A DNA stretch of 64,000 bases from Variovorax atrisoli 110B (GCF_000382045.1 NZ_KB907450.1:572204-636203); one strand, 5' to 3'. Counted from the stretch's first letter, positions 37,100-47,746 are shown. Translations and numbers: made by a program. Notes: generated by a model not told the origin, from the letters alone.

Positions 37100-38022
37100 C
37101 AGCGTTCCCCCTTGCGGTACGGTTTCATCAGCGCCTGCGGGTAGCTCGCCTTGCGCGCCACCAGCACCAGCGCCAGGATCGACAGCAGGTAGGGCAGCAT
37201 CAGGTAGATCTGGTAGGGCAGCACGGCGTCGCCCGATTGTTGCAGCCGCAGCTGAAGCGCATCGAAGAAGGCGAACAGCAGCGCGCCCAGCAGGGCCTTG
37301 CCCGGCCGCCACGAGGCGAACACCACCAGCGCCACGCAGATCCAGCCGCGTCCGTTCACCATGTTGAAGAAGAAGGCGTTGAAGGCCGACAGCGTGAGAA
37401 AGGAGCCCGCCATGCCCATGAGCGCCGAGCCCGCGACGATGGCGCCGGTGCGCGTGGCCGCGACCGACACGCCCTGGCTCTCGGCGGCCTGCGGGTTCTC
37501 GCCGGCCATGCGCAGCGCGAGGCCCAGCGGCGTGCGGTACAGCACCCAGCCCACCGCCGGCACCAGCAGCAGCGCGAACAGGGTGAGCGCGGTCTGCGCA
37601 CCCAGGATGGGAATGGGCAGCCAGTCCATCGGTGCGAAGGGCGTGATGGTGGGCGGCGTGTTCACCTTCGGAAAGCTCACGCGATAGCCGAAGTAGCTCA
37701 GCGCGGTCGCCAGCAGGGTGATGCCCAGCCCCGAGACGTGCTGCGAAAGCGCCAGCCCGACGGTCAGGAAGGCATGCAGCAGCCCGAACACCATGCCCGC
37801 GAGCGCGGCCACCCCCACGCCCACCCACAGCGGCGCACCGGCATAGACCGCGAGCCAGCCGGTGAAGGCGCCTGCGACCATGATCCCCTCGATGCCGAGG
37901 TTGAGCACGCCCGCGCGCTCGCACAGCAGCACGCCGAGCGTGCCCAGGATGAGCGGCGTGGCGATGCGCAGCACCGCGACCCAGAAGGCGGCGTTGGAAA
38001 GAATGTCCAGGAGGTCGGTCAT
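37099..38022 (-). CDS. ABC transporter permease (BmpA/NupQ-type nucleoside importer)
   Basis: Inner-membrane permease of 307 residues with about eight hydrophobic helices, of the branched-chain-amino-acid/ribose permease superfamily. Characteristic text: LILGTLGVLLCERAGVLNLG and EGIMVAGAFTGWLAVYAG at the N-terminus, GLALSQHVSGLGITLLATAL, RMAGENPQAAESQGVSVAAT with the EAA-like coupling region, and SFLTLSAFNAFFFNMVNGRG. It pairs with the permease at 38156-39223 and the ATPase at 39220-40827 as in purine/nucleoside (Nup) importers. It lies 133 bp after the second permease gene, a gap holding two REP-like palindromes. ATG 38022. Confidence 0.93.
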   Translation of the reverse strand: MTDLLDILSNAAFWVAVLRIATPLILGTLGVLLCERAGVLNLGIEGIMVAGAFTGWLAVYAGAPLWVGVGVAALAGMVFGLLHAFLTVGLALSQHVSGLGITLLATALSYFGYRVSFPKVNTPPTITPFAPMDWLPIPILGAQTALTLFALLLVPAVGWVLYRTPLGLALRMAGENPQAAESQGVSVAATRTGAIVAGSALMGMAGSFLTLSAFNAFFFNMVNGRGWICVALVVFASWRPGKALLGALLFAFFDALQLRLQQSGDAVLPYQIYLMLPYLLSILALVLVARKASYPQALMKPYRKGER

Positions 38023-38031
38023 TGCGTATTT

Positions 38032-38067
38032 CTCCCTCGCCTTCCGGGGGAGGGCCGGGGTGGGGGC
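38032..38067. repeat. REP-like palindrome, family A copy 2
   Basis: The reverse complement reads GCCCCCACCCCGGCCCTCCC-type sequence followed by a short complementary arm, closely like the element at 1538-1573. Opposite orientation to copy 3 in the same gap. Confidence 0.55.
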
Positions 38068-38090
38068 AAGCGGCGCTCGATGGGGACTCC

Positions 38091-38130
38091 GATGCCCCCA
38101 TCCCAGCCTTCCCCCAGCGGGGGAAGGAGC
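38091..38130. repeat. REP-like palindrome, family A copy 3
   Basis: GCCCCCATCCCAGCC head followed by the hairpin CTTCCCCC-AGC-GGGGGAAG. With copy 2 it forms an inverted pair between two permease genes, as in composite REP/BIME structures. Probably affects RNA stability between the cistrons. Confidence 0.6.
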
Positions 38131-38155
38131 AAGGCAGAAGATGCGAAGGCTGCCG

Positions 38156-39223
38156 TCATTTCGTCATCCTCACCCGGTACTGCGTGAGCAGCGTCGCCAC
38201 CAGCACCGCGATCAGCGAGGCCGCGACGATCACGTCGGCGATGTAGGTCGGCACGCCCACCGCACGGCTCATGGTGTCGGCGCCCACGAGCACACCGGCC
38301 ACGAACACCGCGGCGGCGATCACGCCAAGCGGATGCAGCCCCGCCAGCATCGCGATCACGATGCCGGTGTAGCCGTAGCCCGGCGACATGTCGAGCGTGA
38401 CGTAGCTGGTGCGGCCCGCCACCTCGATGGCGCCCGCCAGCCCGGCCAGCGCGCCCGAGAGCAGCGCCACCATCACCACCGTGCGCGTCACCGGCACGCC
38501 CGCGAAGGCGGCGGCGCGCGCGTTCGCGCCCACGGCGCGGATGTCGAAGCCCAGCACCGTGTACTTGAAGATCGCCCACACCATCACCGCCAGCGACACC
38601 GCCCAGAGCAAGCCGGTATGAACCCGCGTCTGCGCGACGAGCTTGCCCAGTTCGAGGTCGGACTGCAGCGACACGCTCTGCGGCCAGCCCATGGCCGTCG
38701 GGTCCTTCATCGGCCCGTCGAGCAGCGCCGACACGCCCAGCAGCACGATGAAGTTGATCAGCAGCGTGGTGACGACCTCGTCCACGCCCAGCCGGTTCTT
38801 CATGAGCGCCGGACCCAGCAGCATCAGCGCGCCGGCAATGGCGGCGGCCAGCATCATCAGCGGGAAGAGCAGCCACGGCGACAGCTCGAAGCCGGTGCCG
38901 CCATGCATGCCGCCCACTGCCACGGCAGCCAGCGCGCCGGCGTAGAGCTGGCCTTCCGCACCGATGTTGAAGAGCCGCGCCTTGAAGGCGACGGTGGCAG
39001 CCAGCCCGGTGAGGATCAGCGGGATCGCCCGCGTGAGCGTCTCGCTCCACGCGAACACCGATCCGAAGCCGCCTTGCAGCAGCAGCGCATAGGTGCGGCC
39101 GATCGGCGCGCCGGCCCAAAGCACCAGCAGCGCGCTGATCGCCATCGTGAACACGATCGCGCCGATGGGGGCGAGCACCAACGCCATGCGCGAGGTCTCG
39201 TGGCGTCGTTCGAGCCGCATCAT
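38156..39223 (-). CDS. ABC transporter permease (NupP-type nucleoside importer)
   Basis: Second permease of the importer, 355 residues, about ten hydrophobic segments. Seen: ISALLVLWAGAPIGRTYALL, AIPLILTGLAATVAFKARL, FNIGAEGQLYAGALAA (a signature of the nucleoside importer permeases), NRLGVDEVVTTLLINFIVLL, GFDIRAVGANARAAAFAGV (coupling region) and SPGYGYTGIVIAMLAGLHPL. The ATG at 39223 overlaps the ATPase stop (ATGA), so translation is coupled. Works with the ATPase and the BMP-type binding protein. Confidence 0.94.
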   Translation of the reverse strand: MMRLERRHETSRMALVLAPIGAIVFTMAISALLVLWAGAPIGRTYALLLQGGFGSVFAWSETLTRAIPLILTGLAATVAFKARLFNIGAEGQLYAGALAAVAVGGMHGGTGFELSPWLLFPLMMLAAAIAGALMLLGPALMKNRLGVDEVVTTLLINFIVLLGVSALLDGPMKDPTAMGWPQSVSLQSDLELGKLVAQTRVHTGLLWAVSLAVMVWAIFKYTVLGFDIRAVGANARAAAFAGVPVTRTVVMVALLSGALAGLAGAIEVAGRTSYVTLDMSPGYGYTGIVIAMLAGLHPLGVIAAAVFVAGVLVGADTMSRAVGVPTYIADVIVAASLIAVLVATLLTQYRVRMTK

Positions 39224-40827
39224 GACGAAGCTCCCTTGGCGTGGGATGCCGACGTCGCGCCGGCCATGGCCAGCCCGATGGCCTCGCGCGTCCATGCCGC
39301 GGCAGGGCGCGCTTCGCCCAGGCGGCCGCCGTGCATCACGGCCACGCGGTCGCCCAGCGCGAGCACTTCGTCGAGGTCGTCGGAAATCACCAGCACGGCT
39401 GCCCCCGCGTCGCGGGCGGCGATCAGCTGCTGCTGCACATAGGCGACGGCGCCGATGTCCAGGCCCCAGGTGGGCTGGTGCGCGACGATCAGGCGCGGGG
39501 CTCGGTTGGGGTGCTTCCTGTCGGCCTTGTCCTGGCTGGAGTCGGACTGGGGTTGTTCGGGCGCCAGCAGGGCGCGTCCAAGAATCAGTTTCTGCATGTT
39601 CCCGCCCGAGAGCGAGCGAGCCGGCGCCATCAGGCCGGCTCCGCGCACGTCGAACGCCTTTTCGATGCGCCGCGCATGGAGTCTGGCGGCGGCGCGCTTC
39701 ACGATCCACGACCAGCGCGAGAACACGGGGCTTCGCAGCCGCTCCGACACCGCGTTCTCCCACACCGGCAAGTCGCCGACCACGCCGACCGCGTGCCGGT
39801 CCTCCGGAATGCGCGCGACGCCGCGCTGCACCAGCCGGGCCGGCGAGGGCGGCAGCGCGCGGCCCATGAGCTGTGCCGTGCCCGAGGTCGCGCGGCGCGT
39901 GCCGCACAGCAGCTCGGCCAGCGCGACCTGCCCGTTGCCCGAGACACCGGCGATGGCGGTGATCTCGCCCGCGCGCAGCGTCAGCGACACCTCGCGCAGC
40001 CGGTCTCGCCCGTCGCCCTTGGCGGAGGCCGCGGTGCTCACGTGGTCGAGCACGCAGACGGCATCGCCCACCGACTTCGCGGGCCGGCGCTTCGGCGCCT
40101 CCACCGCATGCCCGACCATCCAGAGCGCGAGCTGCGCCTGCGTGGTGTCGGCCGTGCGGGCCTCGGCCACCAGCTTGCCGCCGCGCAGCACGGCGATGCG
40201 GTGCGACACGCGCAGCACCTCGTCGAGCTTGTGGCTGATGAAGATCACCGACAGCCCCTGTGCCACCATCTGCGAGAGCGTGGCGAAGAGCGCCTCGCTC
40301 TCCTGCGGCGTGAGCACGGCGGTCGGCTCGTCGAGGATGAGGATGCGCGCGCCGCGGTACAGCGCCTTCAGGATTTCCACGCGCTGGCGTTCTCCGACCG
40401 AGAGGCTGCCGACGAGCGCATCGGGCTGCACCGGCAGGCCGAAGCGCCGCGCCACATCGAGCAGCCGCTCGCGCGCGGCGGCGCGTCGCGACACCGGGCG
40501 CCACAGCGGCTCGGTGCCCATCATCACGTTGTCGAGCACGCTGAGGTTGTCGGCCAGCGTGAAGTGCTGGTGCACCATGCCGACGCCCGCGGCGAGCGCC
40601 GCCTTGGGGTTGCCCGGCGGCAGCGGCGAGCCGAAGACTTCGATGCTGCCTTCGTCGGCGACATAGTGGCCGAACAGGATCGACATCAGCGTCGACTTTC
40701 CTGCGCCGTTCTCGCCGAGCAGCGCGAGCACCTCGCCTGCGTGCAGGTCCAGGGAAATGGCGTCATTGGCCACCAGCGCGCCGAAGCGTTTGGTGATGCC
40801 GCCGAGCCGGAGCACAAGAGGGTTCAT
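39220..40827 (-). CDS. ABC transporter ATPase (double-cassette, nucleoside importer)
   Basis: 535 residues with two nucleotide-binding cassettes. Cassette 1: Walker A ALLGENGAGKSTLMS (about 35-49), signature GSLSVGERQRVEIL, Walker B ILILDEPTAVLTPQE, and a conserved His switch (FISHKLDEVL). Cassette 2: a degenerate Walker A (AIAGVSGNGQVALAE), signature RSLSGGNMQKLILGRALL, then a hydrophilic insertion of about 25 residues (PEQPQSDSSQDKADRKHPNR) before LIVAHQPTWGLDIGAVAY. The insertion lies just before Walker B and the usual QPTRGLD reads QPTWGLD, an unusual feature. As in sugar and nucleoside importers, the second site is weak. ATG 40827. Confidence 0.93.
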   Translation of the reverse strand: MNPLVLRLGGITKRFGALVANDAISLDLHAGEVLALLGENGAGKSTLMSILFGHYVADEGSIEVFGSPLPPGNPKAALAAGVGMVHQHFTLADNLSVLDNVMMGTEPLWRPVSRRAAARERLLDVARRFGLPVQPDALVGSLSVGERQRVEILKALYRGARILILDEPTAVLTPQESEALFATLSQMVAQGLSVIFISHKLDEVLRVSHRIAVLRGGKLVAEARTADTTQAQLALWMVGHAVEAPKRRPAKSVGDAVCVLDHVSTAASAKGDGRDRLREVSLTLRAGEITAIAGVSGNGQVALAELLCGTRRATSGTAQLMGRALPPSPARLVQRGVARIPEDRHAVGVVGDLPVWENAVSERLRSPVFSRWSWIVKRAAARLHARRIEKAFDVRGAGLMAPARSLSGGNMQKLILGRALLAPEQPQSDSSQDKADRKHPNRAPRLIVAHQPTWGLDIGAVAYVQQQLIAARDAGAAVLVISDDLDEVLALGDRVAVMHGGRLGEARPAAAWTREAIGLAMAGATSASHAKGASS

Positions 40828-41567
40828 GGGATGGCGGGCTCGGGACTGCCGAGCTCGCGGCAAAAGTTGTCGATGGCATTGGCGGCGGCGATGGGCGCGG
40901 CCTGCAGCAATCCGTGCGGACCTTCCAGCCGGACGATGCGAAGGCCCGACAGCGCACGCTGGATGGTACGGGCGGCCTGGTCGGGAACGATGCGGTCCTC
41001 CATGGCCTGAAGGTACATCGCGGGCACGCGCACCTGCGCAAGCTTGTCGATCACGTTCACGCGCTGCACTTCCTTCATGCGGCGCGTCATGACGGCGGTC
41101 GACACCTGCCGCAGCGAACCCTGCAGCAGGGCCGCGAGGCGCGGCGTGGCGAAGCGGCCCAGCAGCATGCGCCGCATCGGTCCGCGCATCGGGCCGGAGT
41201 GCAGGAACTTCATCGACAGCTCGAGCAGGCCGCCGCGCAGCAGCGCCAGCCCCGGTGCAGGACGGCGGGCAAAGCTGCAGCACAGGATCAGGCCGCGCAG
41301 CCCCGGCGGCGGAGACGCCGCGATGGAGATGGCCAGCGGTCCCGAGAAGGATTCGCCCAGCAAAACGAAGGGCTGGCCGGCAGGCAACTGCGCGCGCACC
41401 AGCCGTTCGAGCTCGTCATAGCCCAGCGGCTCGGTGCCGGGGTAGCGCACGACGTCGATGGCGTCTCGCCGTTCCATGGCCTGGGCCAGGGGCTCGAAGA
41501 GTTCGCCGGTGCCGTCCATGCCCGGAAGCAGAACGAGTCGGATGAGGCCGGCGGGCGCCGCCGTCAC
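40824..41567 (-). CDS. Alpha/beta hydrolase
   Basis: A 247-residue hydrolase. Early beta strand and oxyanion region LVLLPGMDGTGELFEPL (about 11-27), nucleophile elbow VLLGESFSGPLAISI (GESFSG, Ser about 77), and late acidic and His residues in MEDRIVPDQAAR and GPHGLLQAAP. There is no signal peptide. The start is a GTG overlapping the nucleosidase stop (GTGA) and its own stop overlaps the ATPase start (ATGA), so it is embedded in the importer operon with no free spacing. The substrate is unknown; an ester or prodrug-like nucleoside conjugate is imaginable but unsupported. Confidence 0.88.
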   Translation of the reverse strand: MTAAPAGLIRLVLLPGMDGTGELFEPLAQAMERRDAIDVVRYPGTEPLGYDELERLVRAQLPAGQPFVLLGESFSGPLAISIAASPPPGLRGLILCCSFARRPAPGLALLRGGLLELSMKFLHSGPMRGPMRRMLLGRFATPRLAALLQGSLRQVSTAVMTRRMKEVQRVNVIDKLAQVRVPAMYLQAMEDRIVPDQAARTIQRALSGLRIVRLEGPHGLLQAAPIAAANAIDNFCRELGSPEPAIP

Positions 41568-42607
41568 TTCCAGGCGGCCAGGAAGGCCAGCATGACCTTG
41601 GCGGAGTTGTCCGCCGCGATGCCCATGAAGGTGCCCATTTCGTTCTCGCCGTCGCCGCCGCCCGCGAGGTCGCTGAGCGAGCGGAAGGCGATGAAGGGCA
41701 CGCCGTTGCTGTAGGCGACCATGCCCACGGCTGCGGTCTCCATGTCGAGCACGTTGGCCTGGAAGGTCTTGTAGGTGTATTCGCGGTAGGCCTTGTTGTC
41801 CATGAAGGCCTGGCCCGAGACGCCGTTGCCGCCCACCACCAGCTGCGGCTTGCGCGGCAGGCACTTGCCGGCGCTGCAGTTGGCCAGGTCGACATTGCGG
41901 ATGCTGCGGGCCACCTCGAGCATCTTCGCGTCGGCCTCGAACCAGAACTTGCGGTGGATCTCCGGCCGCGCCGCCGAACGCACCTCGACCGGGCGCGGGA
42001 ACATCATCCCGAAGTTGGGCAGCGTCGCGTCGGTGATGAAGGGCGGGGCGGTGTACTTGCCGGGTGAGGTCTCGCGCGCCATCAGCACTTCGAGGTACTG
42101 GCCCCACTGCGCCGGCACGGTGACGTCGCCCACGTGCAGCGACGGGTTCACGCCGCCTGCGATGCCGCTGAAGACGATGTTGGTCACGCGGAAGCGGTTG
42201 AGCGCCAGCTGCGTGTTCATCGTCGCGTTGGTCATGCTGATGCCGGAGAGGAACAGCACGACCGGCTTGCCTTCGAGCGTGCCGGTGGTGAATTCCACGC
42301 CATTGACGCTGTGCTTCACCGGACCCTGCAGCCGCGTGAGCAGCAGCTTCAGCTCGGGCTCGAAGGCCGACAGCACCGCGATGCGCGGCGTGTCGTCGAG
42401 CCGCGTGCTGCTGTTGATGGCGACGGCGCCGCCCTTGTAGACACCCACGCAGCCGGTCAGCGAGAGCCCGATTGCTGCGGCAGCAAGAACATTCCCGGCC
42501 ATTCGGGGAACACCGCGGAACCGGCTCTGCCGGGACGCAGGTGTTTCCCCCTGCAAGGGGGTGGGCGTAGCGGCACGAGGTGCGCGGGGCCTGGAGGTGT
42601 GTTTCAT
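41564..42607 (-). CDS. Lipoprotein nucleosidase/phosphorylase (PNP_UDP family)
   Basis: 347 residues. The PNP_UDP_1 fold is visible from about residue 75: PRIAVLSAFEPELKLLLTRL, IVFSGIAGGVNPSLHVGDVT (phosphate/base region), and DMETAAVGMVAYSNGVPFIA followed by RSLSDLAGG, where Met-Glu and Ser-Asp contact ribose and base. A hydrophobic stretch ending LSLTGC (about 48-53) is a lipobox, so the enzyme is probably anchored facing the periplasm. Residues 4-34 are encoded by a copy of intergenic repeat B (42506-42597). ATG 42607 is favoured by ATGA overlap with the binding-protein stop; ATG 42502, after the repeat, is the alternative. It may release bases for import. Confidence 0.86.
   Translation of the reverse strand: MKHTSRPRAPRAATPTPLQGETPASRQSRFRGVPRMAGNVLAAAAIGLSLTGCVGVYKGGAVAINSSTRLDDTPRIAVLSAFEPELKLLLTRLQGPVKHSVNGVEFTTGTLEGKPVVLFLSGISMTNATMNTQLALNRFRVTNIVFSGIAGGVNPSLHVGDVTVPAQWGQYLEVLMARETSPGKYTAPPFITDATLPNFGMMFPRPVEVRSAARPEIHRKFWFEADAKMLEVARSIRNVDLANCSAGKCLPRKPQLVVGGNGVSGQAFMDNKAYREYTYKTFQANVLDMETAAVGMVAYSNGVPFIAFRSLSDLAGGGDGENEMGTFMGIAADNSAKVMLAFLAAWK
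42506..42597. repeat. Dispersed ~92-bp repeat, family B copy 1
   Basis: Starts GGGAACACCGCGGAACCGGC and ends GCCTGGAGG, with an internal CCCCC/GGGGG hairpin. Roughly 85 % identical by eye to 43705-43797 and in the same orientation. It lies inside the predicted N-terminal coding part of the nucleosidase gene. Confidence 0.85.
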
Positions 42608-43608
42608 CGTGCCGTCGACTTGGGCTGAGAGTCGTCGACCTTCACGGTGAACTTGCCCGAGAGAATGTCGGCCTGCTTGGCCTTCACCTTCGCGACGATG
42701 TCGGCCGGGACCTTCTTCTCGAAGGTGCCCAGCGGCGCGAGCTCGGAGCCCTTGTACTTCATCTGCGCGTAGATGCCGTAGTCCTCTGCGGCGAACTTGC
42801 CTTCCTTCACGAGCTTGATCGCGCGGTCGGCCGCGGGCTCGAAGTTCCACAGGGCCGAGGCCACCACCGTGTCGGGGTACTGGCTCTGGGTGTCGATCAC
42901 GTTGCCGATGGCGAGCTTGCCCTTTTCCTTGGCGGCATCGGAAACGCCGAAGCGCTCCGCGTACATCACGTCGGCGCCCTTGTCGATCATGGCGAAGGCC
43001 GCTTCCTTGGCCTTCGGCGGGTCGAACCAGCTGTTGATGAAGCTCACGCTGAACTCCACCTTCGGATTCGTTTCCTTCGCGCCGGCCATGAAGGCGTTCA
43101 TCAGCCGGTTGACCTCGGGAATCGGAAAACCGCCGACCATGCCGATGCGGTTGCTCTTCGTCATGCCGCCGGCCACCATGCCGCTGAGGTAGGCTGGCTC
43201 CTGGATGTAGTTGTCGAACACGCTGAAGTTGGGCGCCTGGGGCTTGAGCGAGGAGCCCATCAGGAAGGCCACCTTCGGAAAGTCCTTCGCCACCTTGCGC
43301 GCCGCCGCCTCCACCCCGAACACCTCGCCCAGGATCAGCTGGTTGCCGGCCGTGGCGTACTCGCGCATCACGCGCTCGTAGTCGGCGTTGCTCACGTTCT
43401 CGGTGGCCTTGTACTCGATCTCCCCGCGCGCCTCGGCCGCCTTGAGTGCCTTGTGGATGCGGCCCACCCATTGCTGCTCGAACGGCACGGTGTAGACCGC
43501 CGCCACCTTCAACTTGGCCTGAGCGAGCGCAAGACCCGGGGCGCCCACCGCAGCGAGCGCTGCGGCAACGGCGACGGAACGGATGATCAATTGACGACGT
43601 GCGGTCAC
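42604..43608 (-). CDS. BMP-family ABC transporter substrate-binding protein
   Basis: Periplasmic binding protein of 334 residues for purine or pyrimidine nucleosides, by family. Signal peptide about 1-29 (RRQLIIRSVAVAAALAAVGA, cleavage near ALA-Q), not a lipoprotein although many BMP proteins are. The mature region has VAAVYTVPFEQQWVGRIHKA, GNQLILGEVFGVE, NRIGMVGGFPIPEVNRLMNA (hinge) and AFAMIDKGADVMYAERFGVS, all BMP-type. GTG 43608 is preceded by AGGAGA. Probably the first gene of the importer operon; a repeat B copy lies 97 bp upstream. Its stop overlaps the nucleosidase start. Confidence 0.93.
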   Translation of the reverse strand: MTARRQLIIRSVAVAAALAAVGAPGLALAQAKLKVAAVYTVPFEQQWVGRIHKALKAAEARGEIEYKATENVSNADYERVMREYATAGNQLILGEVFGVEAAARKVAKDFPKVAFLMGSSLKPQAPNFSVFDNYIQEPAYLSGMVAGGMTKSNRIGMVGGFPIPEVNRLMNAFMAGAKETNPKVEFSVSFINSWFDPPKAKEAAFAMIDKGADVMYAERFGVSDAAKEKGKLAIGNVIDTQSQYPDTVVASALWNFEPAADRAIKLVKEGKFAAEDYGIYAQMKYKGSELAPLGTFEKKVPADIVAKVKAKQADILSGKFTVKVDDSQPKSTAR

Positions 43609-43704
43609 GGTACTTCTCCTCGATTCGATTGGTGATGAAAGAACTAGCGCTGCAATCCTCGTGCCCGACGAGGGCACGGCCCCAACCCCCAGCAACCCAA
43701 TCCC

Positions 43705-43797
43705 GGGAACACCGCGGAACCGGCTTCGCCGGGCCGCAGGTGTTGCCCCCCGGTAGGGGGGTGGGCGAAGCGACACGAAGTGCGCGCAGCCTGGGGG
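43705..43797. repeat. Dispersed ~92-bp repeat, family B copy 2
   Basis: Begins GGGAACACCGCGGAACCGGC, contains CCCCCC/GGGGGG arms and GCGACACGAAGTGCGCGC, and ends near CTGGGGGG. Located between upp and the binding-protein gene, eight bases after the upp stop. Confidence 0.85.
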
Positions 43798-43804
43798 GCG
43801 AGCC

Positions 43805-44437
<633 letters not shown>

Positions 44438-44482
44438 CGGAATTTTTTGTGGCGTTGCTGGAAGACAGGGGAACCCTGGAGT

Positions 44483-45906
44483 CTAAAAGACGGTGCCGTC
44501 GCTCTCGATCAACAGAGGCGGAGCGCCGTCGCGCAGGCGTTGTGCCAGGGCGCGGCCCGCCGCCCAGGTGCCGCCTTCGAGCACGCAGGCCAGTGGAAGC
44601 TCCTCCTCGGTGCGGTCGAGCACCTTGCGCACGCGCGGCGCGATCTCGTCGAGCAGCGCCACCGTGAGCGCGCGCCATTCGACGATGAATTCGTCGCTCA
44701 CCTTCCACTGGCGGGTGAGGAAGGCCGGGTCCTTCGGCACGATCACGCCACTGTCGATCAGCAGGCCGCCGTTGCGGTATTCGGGCAGTGCGGTGAGCGC
44801 GTCGAGCTGGCGCACCTTCACGCCGGCCCATTCGAAGGGTTCGAGCAGCGAGTATGTGAGCCACTGCGAGAGCTTGTGGAAGGGCATCCAGCCGTTGGTG
44901 AGGCCGGGGCCGCGCACGGCGCTGTGGCGCCAGCAGTCGCCGAGCGCCAGCGCGGGGTCGCCCGAGCCGATGCCGCCGGGGCTGTCGCTTCCGTCGGCGG
45001 CGATGCTGTCGACCGCGTTGGCCGCCGGCCAGATGCGCGAGAGCGTCTCCAGCAGCAACGACAGGATCTGGTGCGCCGTGACCTCGGCGGTGGGCGGCGC
45101 GGCCGGGCCGTACGGGCCGACAAGCGCGTCGAACAGCCCGCCGGGCCGGCCGTCGTCGCCGAAGGTCTCGGGCTGCTCGCTCATGGCCTCGCCGAGCCGG
45201 CGCAGCAGCGTGGCGCGGCCGGCGAGGCCGACCAGCGGATTGACTTCGCTCACCTGGAAGGCGTCGCCGAGGCGGTCGGCGACCAGGCCGCGCAGGCCGA
45301 CCGCGTCGACCTGGCAGGGGCGGTCGGGATTGGACGAGAAAAGCCCGCTGGTGAACGCATGGAAGCTCGCCACGCCCAGCCCCTCCGAGCGCGAGAAGCG
45401 CTGGCCCGTGGCCGATTCGGTGTAGTGCCAGCCGGCTCCGGCGCCGGCGTCGAGCAGCACGCTCACCAGCACCAGGTCGATGTGGGCGCGGGCGCGCTGG
45501 CGTGCGTCGACCCTGCCGAGCAGCTTGTCGAGCTCCTCGACCCGGTTCACGCCGCCGGCCTCGAAATGGCGCCAGCGGCTGTGGTACGGGATGGTGTCCC
45601 ACGGGTAGCGCTCGCGCGTGACCTCGGCCACGGTGCGCGCCGCGTCTTCGAGCGCGTCGTCGCCGCCGATGCGGAACCACTGCGACTCGCCGCGCCGTGC
45701 GCGAGAGAGCAGGGCGTTGGCGCGCTCGCGGATGGCCGCGGTGGTGCGCAGCAGCGTGGCCGCGCCTGCCGGGTGTGCGGTGTCGGCAGTGAATTCGATG
45801 GAGGGGTCGACTTCGCCCGCGCCGCCGGGCGGCAGGCTGCCCGAGCCATCGACGGGCAGGTTCGGGTCGTCGCCGTTCCGGGTGGGGTTGACGGGAGTGT
45901 TGCTGT

Positions 45907-45910
<4 letters not shown>
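44483..45910 (-). CDS. URC4-like uracil catabolism protein (DUF1688)
   Basis: 475 residues. Matches the DUF1688/URC4 family, which is needed for the URC pathway of uracil degradation in yeasts; its exact reaction is not known to me. Conserved blocks: ERYPWDTIPYHSRWRHFEAG (about 100-119), RARAHIDLVLVSVLLDAGAG, ESATGQRFSRSEGLGVASFH, FQVSEVNPLVGLAGRATLL, LTNGWMPFHKLSQWLTYSL and DSGVIVPKDPAFLTRQWKV. The first 45 residues are variable and Pro/Gly-rich. The ATG overlaps the stop of the URC1-like gene (ATGA). Cytoplasmic. Confidence 0.9.
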
Positions 45911-47226
<1,316 letters not shown>

Positions 47227-47380
47227 TGGTGGCCCTCAAAAAATGCAATGTACCGATCACGCGTGCGGCTTGCAAGCAACGCGCCACGGGCGCACCCGGT
47301 GTCCTGCGGGCATGGCCGTGCCGATGGGGAACAATGCGCGAGAACGGACGGATGGACCGGACGCGATGGAGGAAAGAACG

Positions 47381-47689
47381 ATGCGTGTGCTTGCCTGTGC
47401 ATTTCTCGCCCTGGGCCTGCTAGGCCTGAGCGCCTGCGACAAGGCCAGGGAGGGTTTCTCCGAAGGCTTCGACTCCGCCTTCAGGACCAGCTTCCGCGAG
47501 AGCTTCGTCGGCAGCTGCGTCAAGAGCGCGGGCGAGCACGGGAACAAGTCCCAGGAAGAGCTGAAGAAGCTGTGCACCTGCGCGGCCGACGGCCTCATGA
47601 AGGACACCCCTGTGGCCGACCTGCAGGACCTGGAGAAGATCAGGACGCGGACCAGCCCGATCATCCAGCAGTGCCTGAAGCAGCCCTGA
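47381..47689 (+). CDS. Small lipoprotein, 102 residues
   Basis: Signal sequence with lipobox LLGLSAC (about 13-19), so lipidated Cys19. The mature part is hydrophilic and helical, FSEGFDSAFRTSFRESFVGS, with a Cys in SCVKSAGEHG and a pair in KKLCTCAADGLM and a last one in IIQQCLKQP, four Cys in total that could form two disulfides. The Shine-Dalgarno GGAGGAAAG sits well before ATG 47381. No domain name assigned; similar small exported proteins with a CxC pair are common and uncharacterised. Expressed divergently from the URC1-like gene. Confidence 0.82.
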   Translation: MRVLACAFLALGLLGLSACDKAREGFSEGFDSAFRTSFRESFVGSCVKSAGEHGNKSQEELKKLCTCAADGLMKDTPVADLQDLEKIRTRTSPIIQQCLKQP

Positions 47690-47746
47690 CGCCATGCCGG
47701 CGCCCTCGGGCCCGGCACAATGCGTCGGAACTTTTTCGACAAGGCT

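Noticed and set aside
39241..41010. A 589-codon plus-strand open frame opposite the ABC ATPase gene.
   Set aside because: Antisense artefact in GC-rich DNA with His/Gln/Arg-rich translation; the sense gene has intact ABC motifs.
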